A DNA stretch of 64,000 nt from Poseidonibacter lekithochrous (GCF_018861145.1 NZ_JAHKQT010000003.1:124001-188000); one strand, 5' to 3'. Positions 16,961 to 25,821 are shown, numbered from the stretch's first letter. Program-made: numbers and translations. The notes: generated by a model from the letters alone, not told the origin.

Positions 16961-18216
16961 TTTTTGTTGCCTAAAAAGTTTTGAAGTTCTTTTATTGCAG
17001 TTTCATTTTTAATTCTAAATTTTATTTCAATTCTTCTTGAATTATCTTTATCTTCTACACCATTTTTATAAATAATATCAGAGTAAGACCTACCACTTGC
17101 ATTTACATACTTCTCTAAAAGTGCCTTATCTACAATTTGTGAAGTATATAAAAACTGCATAACTTCTAAGGCTCTTTGTTGAGAAAGAGCAAGGTTATCT
17201 AAGTAAGATCCATCAGAGTTTGTATGTCCTTCAATTGTAATACTATGAATATATTTTCTTATACTTTCATCATCAAGTAAGGCTTGTAAGTATTTTTTTA
17301 AAACTAAACTAAGTTCTTTTTTTGATTCTTCTTTTAATGTATATTCACCCTGATCAAAAAGAATATTTGAAGAAAATGTAATAGCACCACTTTTTTCATC
17401 TATATTTATTGATTTCCCTAGCTTATCTTTTAGTTTTGATATTACTGTAATTTTAATACCTGTTAGATGTTTGATTTTTACTTTTGTTATATCAAACTCT
17501 TCTACAAGTTTTTGATGAAGTTTACTTTGAATTAGTATTTTATTTTCAAGCATTAAAAGTTCTTCATCTTTTAATGAAATCATATTTTTTTGATTTTCAA
17601 ATTTTGTTGAAAGTTCTGTATTTGTATCTTTTTGTTCTTTAACTTGAAGTTCATAATCAAATAATAAAGCTTTTAATTTATCTATTTCTTCATTATTTAA
17701 ATGTATTTGTGATGTTTTTTCTAAAAGTATATTTCTTTCATCTTCAAGATTTTTATTTAGAAGTTTTATATTGTTTTCTTTATCTTCTAAAATGGCAGTT
17801 ATCTTTTCAATTTGTTCAGTTGATATTGCTAAGTTCTTATTTTTTGTTTCTAACTCTTGATTTAACTTATTAGCTAATATCTTTTCTTCTTCTAATTGTA
17901 GTTTTGTTTCATTAAACATATTTTTAGATTTAGCTAATTCAAATGATAAATGAATCTTCTCTTCTTGAATTTTTTGAAGTTGTGTATTTACAATATTAAG
18001 TTTTTTCTTTTTATTTAAAAGTTCTTCTTCACTTAAATTTAAAGCATCTTTTTGTTCTTGTAAATTAGTTTTAATTACTTTTAAATCTGTTTGAGCATAA
18101 AGATATTTTATAATAATTGCACCAATTACTAAAATAAATACAAAAAGTAATCCCGCCATTAAATCAGCATAAGATATCCAAAAATTTTCTTCATTGCTTT
18201 GTTTTTTATCATACAT
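16957..18216 (-). CDS. ZorB/MotB-like motor protein: one helix, long coiled coil, OmpA-type peptidoglycan-binding domain
   Basis: The 419-residue protein has a short cytoplasmic start and a single membrane helix preceded by an Asp in FWISYADLMAGLLF (the plug/proton-site region of MotB and ZorB proteins). A predicted coiled coil of about 200 residues (about 38-250) and a C-terminal OmpA-like domain (about 275-410; IEGHTNSDGSYLDNLALSQQ and RRIEIKF) follow. It lies 5 bases downstream of a MotA/TolQ/ExbB-type gene, so the two should form a proton-driven 5:2-type motor anchored to the cell wall. The FWISYADLMAGLL start is ZorB-like. The coiled coil is much longer than in known ZorB. Confidence 0.85.
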   Translation of the reverse strand: MYDKKQSNEENFWISYADLMAGLLFVFILVIGAIIIKYLYAQTDLKVIKTNLQEQKDALNLSEEELLNKKKKLNIVNTQLQKIQEEKIHLSFELAKSKNMFNETKLQLEEEKILANKLNQELETKNKNLAISTEQIEKITAILEDKENNIKLLNKNLEDERNILLEKTSQIHLNNEEIDKLKALLFDYELQVKEQKDTNTELSTKFENQKNMISLKDEELLMLENKILIQSKLHQKLVEEFDITKVKIKHLTGIKITVISKLKDKLGKSINIDEKSGAITFSSNILFDQGEYTLKEESKKELSLVLKKYLQALLDDESIRKYIHSITIEGHTNSDGSYLDNLALSQQRALEVMQFLYTSQIVDKALLEKYVNASGRSYSDIIYKNGVEDKDNSRRIEIKFRIKNETAIKELQNFLGNKK

Positions 18217-18221
18217 AGTGA

Positions 18222-19442
18222 CTACTTTTGCATCTCTTTAAATTCTTTTAAATCTTCTATTATTTTAGCTGTTTCTTCATCTATTGATTCTAAAGAATTT
18301 TCAAGTTTTTGGGAGAATTTAGTATCATATTCATCTAATTCTTTATTAAATCGCCAACCAATTCTATCCATTTCATTTTTCATAGTTTCAATACTTTTTA
18401 CGATATTTGTGTAAATAAGTTCTAGATTTTTTGTACTTATATTTTCTAAGGCTTGATTTAATTCTTTTACATTATTATTTAAAAGTTTTGTGTATTCAGT
18501 ATGAATTTCTTTTTCTTCTCGAAAGTTTTCTATTTTTGTATGTATGTTTGTATTTAGTGTGTCAATCATAGAAGCTAGTTTTTCACTGTTTGCAATATTA
18601 TCACTAACTTTTGAAGATAAAGTTAACTCTTTTTCTAAAATATTTTCAAGTAAATCTACTCTTTTTTCTATTGAAGTATTAATATTATCTAAGATATCTT
18701 TTGATGTAAGTTGCTCAAAAATATGAGTCATTTTTGCGAAGTTTTCTATATTACTTTTTATATTAATTGATTCAATATCTATTTTTGTCCAAAAGAAAGA
18801 TTTAGTATTTTCAGTAATTACAAAGCAGTCATGCTCAAATCTACTCATTCCAAACTTTTCAAAAAAAGTCCACCAAATTGATAAAAATATTCCATAAATT
18901 GATACATAAAAGGCAGTTCCAACTCCACCTAAAAGTAAAGTAATCTCTTCTTCTAAAGCACTAGAAGTTCCAGATGAAAAATCAGGCATAGAAAAAGCAA
19001 TAGATATAAAAGTTCCTAAAATACCAAGAGTTGGAAATATCCCTGATGCAATTGATGAAAAGTTTGTATTTCTAATATTGCTTGTAAAATCTTTTAAAAA
19101 ATCATCTGCACTACCATTCGCTTTTGTAGTATCTCCAATTGTTAAAAGGTTGTTATTTATATATTCTTTTAAATAGAAAACTAATTCTTCATAAGAAGTT
19201 CTAAATTTACAAGAAACATAATAAGCGTTATGTCTAATAAAAAATAAATAAATAAAGTAAATAAAGCCTATTAAAATTACACTATGTATTTCAACTTTTA
19301 ATGGAAAATGTCCCAAATATCCTAATATTATAATAGCGAATAATATAGTTGGTACTGTAAGTAGAGTGAAAATTCTAGCTATTGCTTTGCATGATGTGTT
19401 GACTTTTGTATTTAAGTCAATAAAGTCTTCGTTTGTTAACAT
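18222..19442 (-). CDS. ZorA/MotA-like (MotA/TolQ/ExbB family) proton channel protein
   Basis: The 406-residue protein has four membrane helices (about 22-43, 51-70, 128-150 and 168-190). The last two match the MotA/TolQ/ExbB proton channel core (GIFPTLGILGTFISIAF and GGVGTAFYVSIYGIF). A helical cytoplasmic tail of about 190 residues follows. ZorA proteins have this layout with longer tails. An upstream in-frame ATG at 19490 would add 16 residues but lacks a ribosome site and overlaps a likely -10 box. The ATG at 19442 has AAGGGA seven bases ahead and is preferred. No ZorC, ZorD or ZorE gene follows, so this is not a complete Zorya system. Confidence 0.83.
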   Translation of the reverse strand: MLTNEDFIDLNTKVNTSCKAIARIFTLLTVPTILFAIIILGYLGHFPLKVEIHSVILIGFIYFIYLFFIRHNAYYVSCKFRTSYEELVFYLKEYINNNLLTIGDTTKANGSADDFLKDFTSNIRNTNFSSIASGIFPTLGILGTFISIAFSMPDFSSGTSSALEEEITLLLGGVGTAFYVSIYGIFLSIWWTFFEKFGMSRFEHDCFVITENTKSFFWTKIDIESINIKSNIENFAKMTHIFEQLTSKDILDNINTSIEKRVDLLENILEKELTLSSKVSDNIANSEKLASMIDTLNTNIHTKIENFREEKEIHTEYTKLLNNNVKELNQALENISTKNLELIYTNIVKSIETMKNEMDRIGWRFNKELDEYDTKFSQKLENSLESIDEETAKIIEDLKEFKEMQK

Positions 19443-19480
19443 AAAAGTGTCCCTTATGGTAGTTAGCTTTTTTAGATAAT

Positions 19481-19486
19481 ATTTTA
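19481..19486 (-). promoter_or_regulatory. Extended -10 promoter of the ZorA-like operon
   Basis: On the minus strand the string TATGCTAAAAT supplies a -10 box TAAAAT (19481-19486) with a TG extension and predicts a start near 19474. The ribosome site AAGGGA and the ATG at 19442 follow. The same undecamer stands in front of recQ. Confidence 0.5.
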
Positions 19487-19649
19487 GCATAGTTATGTAA
19501 ATGGTAAATGAAATATAATGATAAATGATGATATATTTTGTAAAACAAAGCCGTATAAAGAAATATAAAAAGATTTCTAGATGATTTTATGTTTTAACTT
19601 TCTAAAGATAAATTTGAATATTGGAAATCACAAATTGTGACTCCCATAA

Positions 19650-20447
19650 TTATATTGATGAATCAATATGTATAAAATTATTTGCTCTAAATTCAGTTAA
19701 GCTACGAAATGTATATTTATCAACTATTTTCATCATTTCTTTCCATCCAGATTTGCCATAATAATAGAATTTAAATTTTGATTGAATGATATCATTTGAT
19801 CTTTGATTAATATAGTCTTCAAAATATGAACTGTCTGTTATTCCAATTGAGTGACCAAAAATTATAATCTCATTTTTTTTATTAAATTCTTTTTTTATAT
19901 TATGTTTTCCATAGTTCTTATTATAAGCTTTTTTTAAAAAAATATGTTCTTCATCACCTAATCTCGCCTTATCTTCTACACCAAAAATAATATCTTTATC
20001 TTCTATTGACCCATGAACATAGTAATGTTTATTTTCTATATTTTGAATATTTAAAATCTCTGCAACTTTAAATACTGAATTTGTATAGTTAAAGTTAAAA
20101 ATAGTATCTACCTTATCAATTTCTTCTTTTAATATTTCAAATGCTTTTGAATCTTGATTTATATCTTTTTCTTGTGCTTCTTTTAAATAATTCATTAAAG
20201 ATAATCTTATTTCATTAAAATTATCTTCTATATCTAAGTTTTTATTTTTAACTTTTATTGAATAGTTATTTAATTCATTTTCAATATCAACCCAATTATT
20301 TAATTCATTTTTTTCATTAAAATATTCAGCCATATTATTTCTCTTTGCAACTAAATCTTTAAAATGTTCACTTTGAATAAAATCTTTGTAACTTGTCTTA
20401 AGACCTAAATTCAAATCAAATCCATTACCTATAATTAATATTTTCAT
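19650..20447 (-). CDS. AbiH family protein (phage abortive-infection family)
   Basis: The 265-residue protein carries the AbiH family start (ILIIGNGFDLNLGLKTSYKDF), the W.DIE segment (NWVDIENEL), the central FNFNYT motif, the YVHGSIED loop and the IIIFGHSIGITD motif. AbiH of Lactococcus gives abortive infection against phage; the biochemical activity is not established. The first in-frame start (upstream, near 20486) lacks a ribosome site; the ATG at 20447 follows AGGA at good spacing, and TATAAT (20476-20481) lies upstream. It is read in the same direction as the ZorA-like gene 200 bases downstream and is divergent from recQ. Confidence 0.82.
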   Translation of the reverse strand: MKILIIGNGFDLNLGLKTSYKDFIQSEHFKDLVAKRNNMAEYFNEKNELNNWVDIENELNNYSIKVKNKNLDIEDNFNEIRLSLMNYLKEAQEKDINQDSKAFEILKEEIDKVDTIFNFNYTNSVFKVAEILNIQNIENKHYYVHGSIEDKDIIFGVEDKARLGDEEHIFLKKAYNKNYGKHNIKKEFNKKNEIIIFGHSIGITDSSYFEDYINQRSNDIIQSKFKFYYYGKSGWKEMMKIVDKYTFRSLTEFRANNFIHIDSSI

Positions 20448-20475
20448 TTTCATCCTAATATTTAAGTGATAGAAT

Positions 20476-20481
20476 ATTATA
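20476..20481 (-). promoter_or_regulatory. -10 box of the AbiH gene
   Basis: A perfect TATAAT on the minus strand, predicting a start near 20469 and a leader of about 22 bases before the ATG at 20447. No clear -35 is visible. Confidence 0.45.
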
Positions 20482-20549
20482 TACAAATTTAAAATAAAAT
20501 AGTTAATAAAATACTAAATTAATAAATACACACCTAACCCACGATATGC

Positions 20550-20555
20550 TAAAAT
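20550..20555 (+). promoter_or_regulatory. recQ extended -10, possibly giving a leaderless mRNA
   Basis: TATGCTAAAAT contains the -10 box TAAAAT (20550-20555). The expected start point, 6-7 bases on, falls on the ATG at 20561, and no ribosome site precedes that ATG. Either the mRNA is leaderless or the ATG at 20546, inside this promoter, is used with an upstream start. Confidence 0.45.
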
Positions 20556-20560
20556 CAAAA

Positions 20561-22669
20561 ATGAATAAAAAACAACAAATCCTAAAAGACATATTTGGAC
20601 ATGACAACTTTCGTTCTTTCCAAGAAGAAGTAGTAGATAGTATATTAAATGGCCAAGATGTGCTTACAATTCTTCCAACAGGTGGTGGAAAATCACTTTG
20701 TTACCAATTACCTGCATTACTTATGGATGGAGTTACTGTTGTGATTTCTCCTCTTATTGCGCTTATGCAAGATCAAGTAAAAGCTTTAAAAGACTTAGAT
20801 ATAAAGGCATCTATGATTAGTTCATCTCAGACTAATGATGAGAATACATTTACAATGAAAGCTTTGTTAAAAGGTGAGTTAAAATTTGTATATGTTGCAC
20901 CTGAAAGATTTACATCAAATGAGTTTGTTGGAGTACTTCAAAGAATAAATATCAACTATTTTGTAATAGATGAAGCGCATTGTGTATCTGGATGGGGACA
21001 TGAATTTAGAGCTGAGTATAGAAATCTAAATAGGTTAAAACAGTTTTTCTCTGAAGTTAGCATTGCTGCATTTACTGCAACTGCTACAAAAAGAGTTGAA
21101 GCAGATATTGCATCTTCACTTAATCTTGTAAATGCAAAACATTACAGAGCAAAAACACAAAGAGATAATCTTGAAATAAAAGTAGAACCACGTATTTCAA
21201 ATGGAAAATCACAAATATTAAACTTTTTAAAATCACATAAGGGGTTATGTGGAATTATATATACCTTTACAAGAAAAGAAGCAGAATCAACAGCTAAGTT
21301 TTTATGTGATAATGGCTATAAATCAAAAGCCTATCATGCAGGATTAAATGCTAGTACTAAAGATGAGGTATTTAATGACTTTGTATATGAAAATGTAGAT
21401 ATTGTGGTTGCAACTATTGCTTTTGGTATGGGGATTGATAAATCAAATATTAGATTTGTTATACATACAAGTTTACCAAAAACACTAGAGAATTATTATC
21501 AAGAAATAGGTCGAGCGGGAAGAGATGGTCTTATGTCTTATGTATATTTACTTTATTCAAAAGGTGATGAGGTAAAAAGAAAGATACAAATAGAAGACTC
21601 TATAGATGATTCATATAAACAAACTGGACTTGATAAATTAGAATTTATGTATAGGTATTGCGTTTCAAATAACTGTAGACATCAAATCATAGCTTCGTAT
21701 TTTGAAGATGAGATAGATGAATGTAATACTTTATGTGATAACTGTACTAAAGGTGAGGTGAACCAAGTTGATGTAAGTATTGATGCTCAAAAGTTCTTAT
21801 CCGCTGTATACAGAAGTGAACAGAGATTTGGAACTAATCATATTATAGATATTTTAAGAGGTTCAAAAAATCAAAAGCTTTTAGAGTTTGGTCATGATAA
21901 GCTAAAAGTATATGGATTAGGACATGATAAGAGTAAGAATGAATGGGTAGCAATAGCAGATAAACTAATAGATATACAAGCACTTAACTTAGGTGAATTT
22001 AGAGTTCTTAAAATAAACAATCTTGGAATGAGGATATTAAAAGGTGATGAAAAACTTTTAATAGATTCAGATAAATTAGGAATAGCTGTAAAACAAGAGG
22101 CATCAGAAGAAGTACTTTCTTTTGATGAAGAATTATATGAGAAGTTTAGAACCTTACGAAGAGAAATGGCATCTACACATGAAGTACCAGCATATGTAAT
22201 TTTTGGAGATAAAAGTTTAAAAGAGTTTAGCTCAAAACTACCAACTACAAAAGAAGAAATGTTAGAAGTAAATGGTGTAGGACTTGTAAAGTTTGAAAAG
22301 TATGGTGAAGAGTTTATTAATTTATGTAAAGACATAAAAGAAGAGTTTAAAGAAAAAATAGAAACTAGGGCTCCTTTAAAGAAACTAACTAAAACATATA
22401 CTGATACATATGAACTAGTTCTAGAAGGACTTCCTTTAGAAGATATCGCACAAAAAAGAGACTTAGGAATAAGCTCAGTTTTAAGTCATATCTCACTTTT
22501 ATTTGAACATGGTAAAATATCAAAAGAAAAAAAAGAAGAGCTCCTAAAATCACTTCAAGTTCCAGAAGAAATAAAACAATGGATTGAATCAGGTTTAAAG
22601 TTAGAGAGTTTAAAAGAATTAAGACAATACTTGTATTTATATGATTACATGAAGAAGGAAAGCAATTGA
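20561..22669 (+). CDS. recQ: ATP-dependent DNA helicase RecQ
   Basis: RecQ unwinds duplex DNA 3' to 5' in recombination repair. The helicase core has Walker [15 protein letters not shown], the DEAH box in [16 protein letters not shown], and motif VI in [12 protein letters not shown]. The zinc-binding cysteines appear in the RQC part ([10 protein letters not shown] through LCDNC). An HRDC domain lies late ([17 protein letters not shown] and [15 protein letters not shown]). At about 702 residues it is somewhat longer than E. coli RecQ (about 610), with an extra C-terminal helical region. An in-frame ATG at 20546 would add five residues, but the sequence there reads as a promoter. Its stop overlaps the thyA start. 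Confidence 0.95.
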   Translation: MNKKQQILKDIFGHDNFRSFQEEVVDSILNGQDVLTILPTGGGKSLCYQLPALLMDGVTVVISPLIALMQDQVKALKDLDIKASMISSSQTNDENTFTMKALLKGELKFVYVAPERFTSNEFVGVLQRININYFVIDEAHCVSGWGHEFRAEYRNLNRLKQFFSEVSIAAFTATATKRVEADIASSLNLVNAKHYRAKTQRDNLEIKVEPRISNGKSQILNFLKSHKGLCGIIYTFTRKEAESTAKFLCDNGYKSKAYHAGLNASTKDEVFNDFVYENVDIVVATIAFGMGIDKSNIRFVIHTSLPKTLENYYQEIGRAGRDGLMSYVYLLYSKGDEVKRKIQIEDSIDDSYKQTGLDKLEFMYRYCVSNNCRHQIIASYFEDEIDECNTLCDNCTKGEVNQVDVSIDAQKFLSAVYRSEQRFGTNHIIDILRGSKNQKLLEFGHDKLKVYGLGHDKSKNEWVAIADKLIDIQALNLGEFRVLKINNLGMRILKGDEKLLIDSDKLGIAVKQEASEEVLSFDEELYEKFRTLRREMASTHEVPAYVIFGDKSLKEFSSKLPTTKEEMLEVNGVGLVKFEKYGEEFINLCKDIKEEFKEKIETRAPLKKLTKTYTDTYELVLEGLPLEDIAQKRDLGISSVLSHISLLFEHGKISKEKKEELLKSLQVPEEIKQWIESGLKLESLKELRQYLYLYDYMKKESN

Positions 22670-23529
22670 AACAATATTTAGATTTATTAAACCACATCTT
22701 AACAAAAGGTGTTAAAAAAGAGGATAGAACAGGTACTGGTACAACTTCAGTATTTGGATATCAAATGAGGTTTGATTTAAATGAGGGCTTTCCTTTAGTA
22801 ACTACAAAGAAAACTCATTTAAAAGCTATTATTTCTGAACTGTTATGGTTTATTGAAGGTAGTACAGATGAGAGAAGACTTGCTGAAATTAACTTTGGTG
22901 ATAAAAGAGAAAACCTAATAGGTAAAAAAACAGTATGGACTGCAAATGCTGATGCTCAAGGAAAAGACTTAGGTTATGTTAATACTGATACTATAAAAGA
23001 ACTTGGACCTGTTTATGGAGCTCAATGGAGATCATGGAAAGGTACTGATGGTAAATCAGTTGACCAATTAGCAGAACTAATTAATCAAATCAAAACAAAC
23101 CCAGATTCAAGACGTTTAATATTATCAGCTTGGAATGTAGGTGAATTAGAAAAAATGGCATTACCACCTTGTCATACATTCTTTCAATTTTATGTGGCTG
23201 AGGGAAAACTTTCTTGTCAGTTATACCAAAGAAGTGCAGATACATTTTTAGGAGTGCCATTTAATATTGCTTCATATGCGTTACTTACTATGATGATTGC
23301 ACAAGTTTGTGATTTAGAAGTGGGAGATTTTGTACATACATTTGGTGATGCACATATATACTCAAACCATTATGAGCAAGTAAACCTACAACTTTCTAGA
23401 GAACCTTTTTCTAAACCTACTATGAAAATAAATCCAGATGTTAAAAACATTGAAGATTTTAAAATGAGTGATTTTGAATTAGTTGGATATGAATCACATG
23501 AATCTATTAAAGCTGTAATGGCAGTATAA
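22666..23529 (+). CDS. thyA: Thymidylate synthase ThyA
   Basis: ThyA methylates dUMP to dTMP using methylene-tetrahydrofolate. The nucleophile Cys169 sits in [10 protein letters not shown]. The dUMP-binding arginine segment [10 protein letters not shown] precedes it, and [18 protein letters not shown] follows. At 287 residues it is longer than E. coli ThyA (264) because of an insertion around residues 75-100. The start is a TTG overlapping the recQ stop (TTGA) and is backed by GAAGGA seven bases upstream. folA follows after 9 bases, the classic thyA-folA pairing, since ThyA makes the dihydrofolate that FolA reduces. Confidence 0.96.
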   Translation: MKQYLDLLNHILTKGVKKEDRTGTGTTSVFGYQMRFDLNEGFPLVTTKKTHLKAIISELLWFIEGSTDERRLAEINFGDKRENLIGKKTVWTANADAQGKDLGYVNTDTIKELGPVYGAQWRSWKGTDGKSVDQLAELINQIKTNPDSRRLILSAWNVGELEKMALPPCHTFFQFYVAEGKLSCQLYQRSADTFLGVPFNIASYALLTMMIAQVCDLEVGDFVHTFGDAHIYSNHYEQVNLQLSREPFSKPTMKINPDVKNIEDFKMSDFELVGYESHESIKAVMAV

Positions 23530-23538
23530 GGATAAGAT

Positions 23539-24042
23539 ATGAAAATTTCAATGATAGTAGCATATGGTAATAATTGGGAAATTGGTTTAAACAATGAAAT
23601 GTTATGGCATATAAGTGAAGATTTTAAAAACTTTAAAAATATTACAAGTGGTCATCATATTTTAATGGGAAGAAAAACATTTGAAAGTATAGGAAAACCA
23701 CTTCCAAATAGAACATCTTTAGTATTGTCAAACTCTGGATTTGAACATGAAGGTGTACATACTTTTTCTGATGTTCACGAGGCATTTAATTTTGCAAGAG
23801 AGTCCGCTGAAGAAGAGTTATTTATAATAGGTGGTGCTAATATATATGAAACACTATTTCCATTTGTTGATAAAATGTATTTATCAGAAGTGGATTTTGA
23901 AGGTGTTGCTGATGCCTTTTTAAAACCTATTGATTTTTCAACTTGGGATTTAGAAAAAGAGAAATCATATGATGAGATAATTGAACATGGAAAAGTAAAA
24001 TCTCCAGCTTGGAAATTTAAAGTTTGGGTTAAAAAAGATTAG
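23539..24042 (+). CDS. folA: Dihydrofolate reductase FolA
   Basis: FolA reduces dihydrofolate to tetrahydrofolate with NADPH. The 167-residue protein has the standard motifs: MIVAYGNNWEIGLNNEMLWHI at the start (folate site), GRKTFESIGKPLPNR (cofactor site), FIIGGANIYETLFP in the second half. It follows thyA by 9 bases and is followed at 2 bases by a methyltransferase gene, so all three are in the recQ-led operon. Confidence 0.95.
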   Translation: MKISMIVAYGNNWEIGLNNEMLWHISEDFKNFKNITSGHHILMGRKTFESIGKPLPNRTSLVLSNSGFEHEGVHTFSDVHEAFNFARESAEEELFIIGGANIYETLFPFVDKMYLSEVDFEGVADAFLKPIDFSTWDLEKEKSYDEIIEHGKVKSPAWKFKVWVKKD

Positions 24043-24044
24043 TT

Positions 24045-24842
24045 ATGAAATATGAAGATATAGATTTCAATAAACTTTATGTAGAACAAAAAAAACTTAC
24101 TTCTTTTAAAGCAAAAGGAAAAGATGCGTGGGATGAAAAAGCACCTTTTATGAATAAAAAAGTTCATAAGTCAATTTATAATGAGCAGTTTTTGAGTCTT
24201 TTAGACTTAAGTAATATAAATAGCGTTTTAGATGTTGGTTGTGGAGTTGGAAATTTATCACTTAGACTTGCAAAAAGTGTAAAGGAAGTAAATAGTTTAG
24301 ATTACTCGTCCGTAATGTTAGAAATACTTCAAGAAAATGCAAAACAAAAAAATATAACAAATATCAATATTATAAATAAATCTTGGTACGATTCATGGGA
24401 TGAGGTAGCTAATTGTGATTTAGTAATAGCATCTCGTTCTATGGAAGTAAAAGATATGAAAGAAGCCTTATTAAAACTAAATAATAAAGCTAATAAAAAA
24501 GTAGCTATAACATATAAAAAAGGTGGCTCTTTTGTAAGTGAAGAAATTTTAGAAGTCTTACAAAGAGAGATTATTAGAAAACCTGATTATATTTATCTTG
24601 TAAATATTTTATATTCTCTTGGAATAAATGCAAGTGTTAATTTTATACAAAGTGAAGGTAGAAGCACTATTTATACATCAAAAGAAAAATTTATTCAAAG
24701 TGTTTCTTGGAGTATAGATGGTTTAAGTCCTGATGAGATTAATCGATTAGAAAAATATTATGAGTCTTTAGATAAAACGAAGAAAGAAGAAAAAGATTTT
24801 GCTTATTGGGCTGTGATTTCTTGGGATAAGAAAACTTTTTAA
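24045..24842 (+). CDS. Class I SAM-dependent methyltransferase
   Basis: A 265-residue protein with the SAM-binding motif I VLDVGCGVGNLSLRLA at about residues 63-78 and an acidic motif II (VNSLDYSSVML). The N-terminal 50 residues (KKLTSFKAKGKDAWDEKAP) are typical of small Campylobacterota methyltransferases of unknown substrate. Its gene follows folA by 2 bases. Its last 4 bases overlap the end of the convergent HPP gene, so there is no room for a terminator between them. The fold is clear; the substrate is not. Confidence 0.82.
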   Translation: MKYEDIDFNKLYVEQKKLTSFKAKGKDAWDEKAPFMNKKVHKSIYNEQFLSLLDLSNINSVLDVGCGVGNLSLRLAKSVKEVNSLDYSSVMLEILQENAKQKNITNINIINKSWYDSWDEVANCDLVIASRSMEVKDMKEALLKLNNKANKKVAITYKKGGSFVSEEILEVLQREIIRKPDYIYLVNILYSLGINASVNFIQSEGRSTIYTSKEKFIQSVSWSIDGLSPDEINRLEKYYESLDKTKKEEKDFAYWAVISWDKKTF

Positions 24843-25402
24843 TCATCACTTAAATATTTTTCTCTAAATTCTTTTAAGGATAATGGATATGATCTATGTT
24901 TAGGTATATTATTTACAAGTAGTGCAATTAATAATAATATCAAGGATCCAGAAGCAACGGGAACTAATACATATAAAAAACCTAAATCATGAATTTGGTC
25001 ACTTCCAATTACAGCTATTAATGCAGTTGCACCTCCTGGAGGATGTAAAGTAAGAGTTAATTGCATAACTAAAATAGCAGTTGCAACTGCAAAAGCTGAG
25101 CAAAATAATATATTACCATCAAATATTCTAAACGAAGCCACGCCAATAATTGCAGATAAAATATGTCCTCCTACTAAGTTTCTGGGTTGTGCAAGTGGTG
25201 AGTTAACTGCTCCATAAATTAAAACAGCACTAGCACCAAACGATGCAATTACTAAAGTTAAATCTTTATCATTTAATACGTCTTGATGGAAGTAAGAAAC
25301 AGCTAATATTCCTAAAAAAGAGGCAATCCATGTCCACGTGATATTGGCTTTTTCTATAGGTTCTGAATTTATTTTTTTAAATTGTTTAAAGAATGTTTTC
25401 AT
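24839..25402 (-). CDS. HPP family integral membrane protein
   Basis: A 187-residue protein with four or five membrane helices and the name-giving HPP motif in LTLHPPGGATALIAV. HPP proteins of cyanobacteria and chloroplasts take part in nitrite transport; the role in other bacteria is less clear. A degenerate FNR-like palindrome is centred at -41.5 from its -10 box, and a 75-residue exported protein under a perfect FNR-like site lies upstream on the same strand. A nitrogen-oxide or anaerobic role would fit, but is inference. Confidence 0.83.
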   Translation of the reverse strand: MKTFFKQFKKINSEPIEKANITWTWIASFLGILAVSYFHQDVLNDKDLTLVIASFGASAVLIYGAVNSPLAQPRNLVGGHILSAIIGVASFRIFDGNILFCSAFAVATAILVMQLTLTLHPPGGATALIAVIGSDQIHDLGFLYVLVPVASGSLILLLIALLVNNIPKHRSYPLSLKEFREKYLSDD

Positions 25403-25428
25403 AAATTACTTTCTTTTGGGATTAGAAA

Positions 25429-25470
25429 ATAGTATCGAAAAATTTAAATTGAAATTATGATTTAGGTCAA
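25429..25470 (-). promoter_or_regulatory. HPP promoter with degenerate FNR/CRP-like site
   Basis: On the minus strand TTGAC-CTAA-ATCAT (25457-25470) matches eight of the ten defined bases of the FNR consensus. TACTAT (25429-25434) is a plausible -10 box. The predicted start near 25422 places the centre of the site at -41.5, the class II activator position. Two mismatches make this the weakest of the three such sites in the window. Confidence 0.45.
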
Positions 25471-25481
25471 GTCATAGTAAA

Positions 25482-25513
25482 TACAGTAGGAAGGGAGAAC
25501 TTAACCTACTGTA
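25482..25513. terminator. Hairpin downstream of the 75-residue exported-protein gene
   Basis: TACAGTAGG (25482-25490) and CCTACTGTA (25505-25513) form a perfect 9-bp stem with a 14-base loop, 9 bases after the stop of the minus-strand gene. No U-run follows, so termination would be inefficient; it could also protect the 3' end. Confidence 0.4.
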
Positions 25514-25522
25514 ATATATTAA

Positions 25523-25750
25523 TTATTTTAAATTATTTTTTGCGTGTTGTCTTACTTGTTTATTACTGTCGTGTGATAAGATTTTTAAAACTTTTAATGA
25601 AGTTTTAGAATCTTTAGCAATAACCGTTCTTACATTTAATGAAGCATTATTAGTTAGATAGTCTTCTGTTAAATTGGCAAACTTGTCTCCAGCTTGTGCT
25701 GAAGTTAATATTAATAACATAAACAAAATAGATTTGAAAGTTCTTTTCAT
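25523..25750 (-). CDS. Small exported protein (75 residues)
   Basis: The product has a clear Sec signal peptide (MKRTFKSILFMLLILTSAQA, cleavage after AQA) and a mature part of about 55 residues. The mature part contains a TSLKVLKILSHDSNKQVR-like helical segment that faintly resembles one HEAT-type repeat. No cysteines or metal ligands stand out. It is preceded by AAGGATG, a -10 box and a perfect FNR-like palindrome, so it is a regulated gene and not a stray ORF. Function unknown. Confidence 0.75.
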   Translation of the reverse strand: MKRTFKSILFMLLILTSAQAGDKFANLTEDYLTNNASLNVRTVIAKDSKTSLKVLKILSHDSNKQVRQHAKNNLK

Positions 25751-25779
25751 TTTTCATCCTTTTTTTAATTTGTATTGGA

Positions 25780-25821
25780 AGTATAATTAAATAGGATAAA
25801 AAGTGTCTTGATTTAAATCAA
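25780..25821 (-). promoter_or_regulatory. Class II FNR/CRP-like promoter of the small exported protein
   Basis: TTGAT-TTAA-ATCAA (25808-25821) is a perfect match to the FNR consensus. The -10 TATACT (25780-25785, minus strand) predicts a start near 25773, placing the palindrome centre at -41.5, as in class II FNR- or NssR-type activation. The ATG at 25750 lies about 23 bases downstream with AAGGA in between. Confidence 0.7.

Noticed and set aside
19443-19490. Longer start of the ZorA-like gene (ATG at 19490)
   Set aside because: No ribosome site precedes it and it overlaps a probable promoter; the ATG at 19442 has a good AAGGGA site.
14695-20447. A complete Zorya defence system
   Set aside because: ZorA- and ZorB-like genes are present, but nothing resembling ZorC, ZorD or ZorE follows; the downstream genes are a sugar-dehydrogenase type pair.
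19443-20560. Genomic island carrying AbiH
   Set aside because: No integrase, direct repeats, tRNA target or composition shift is visible around the gene.
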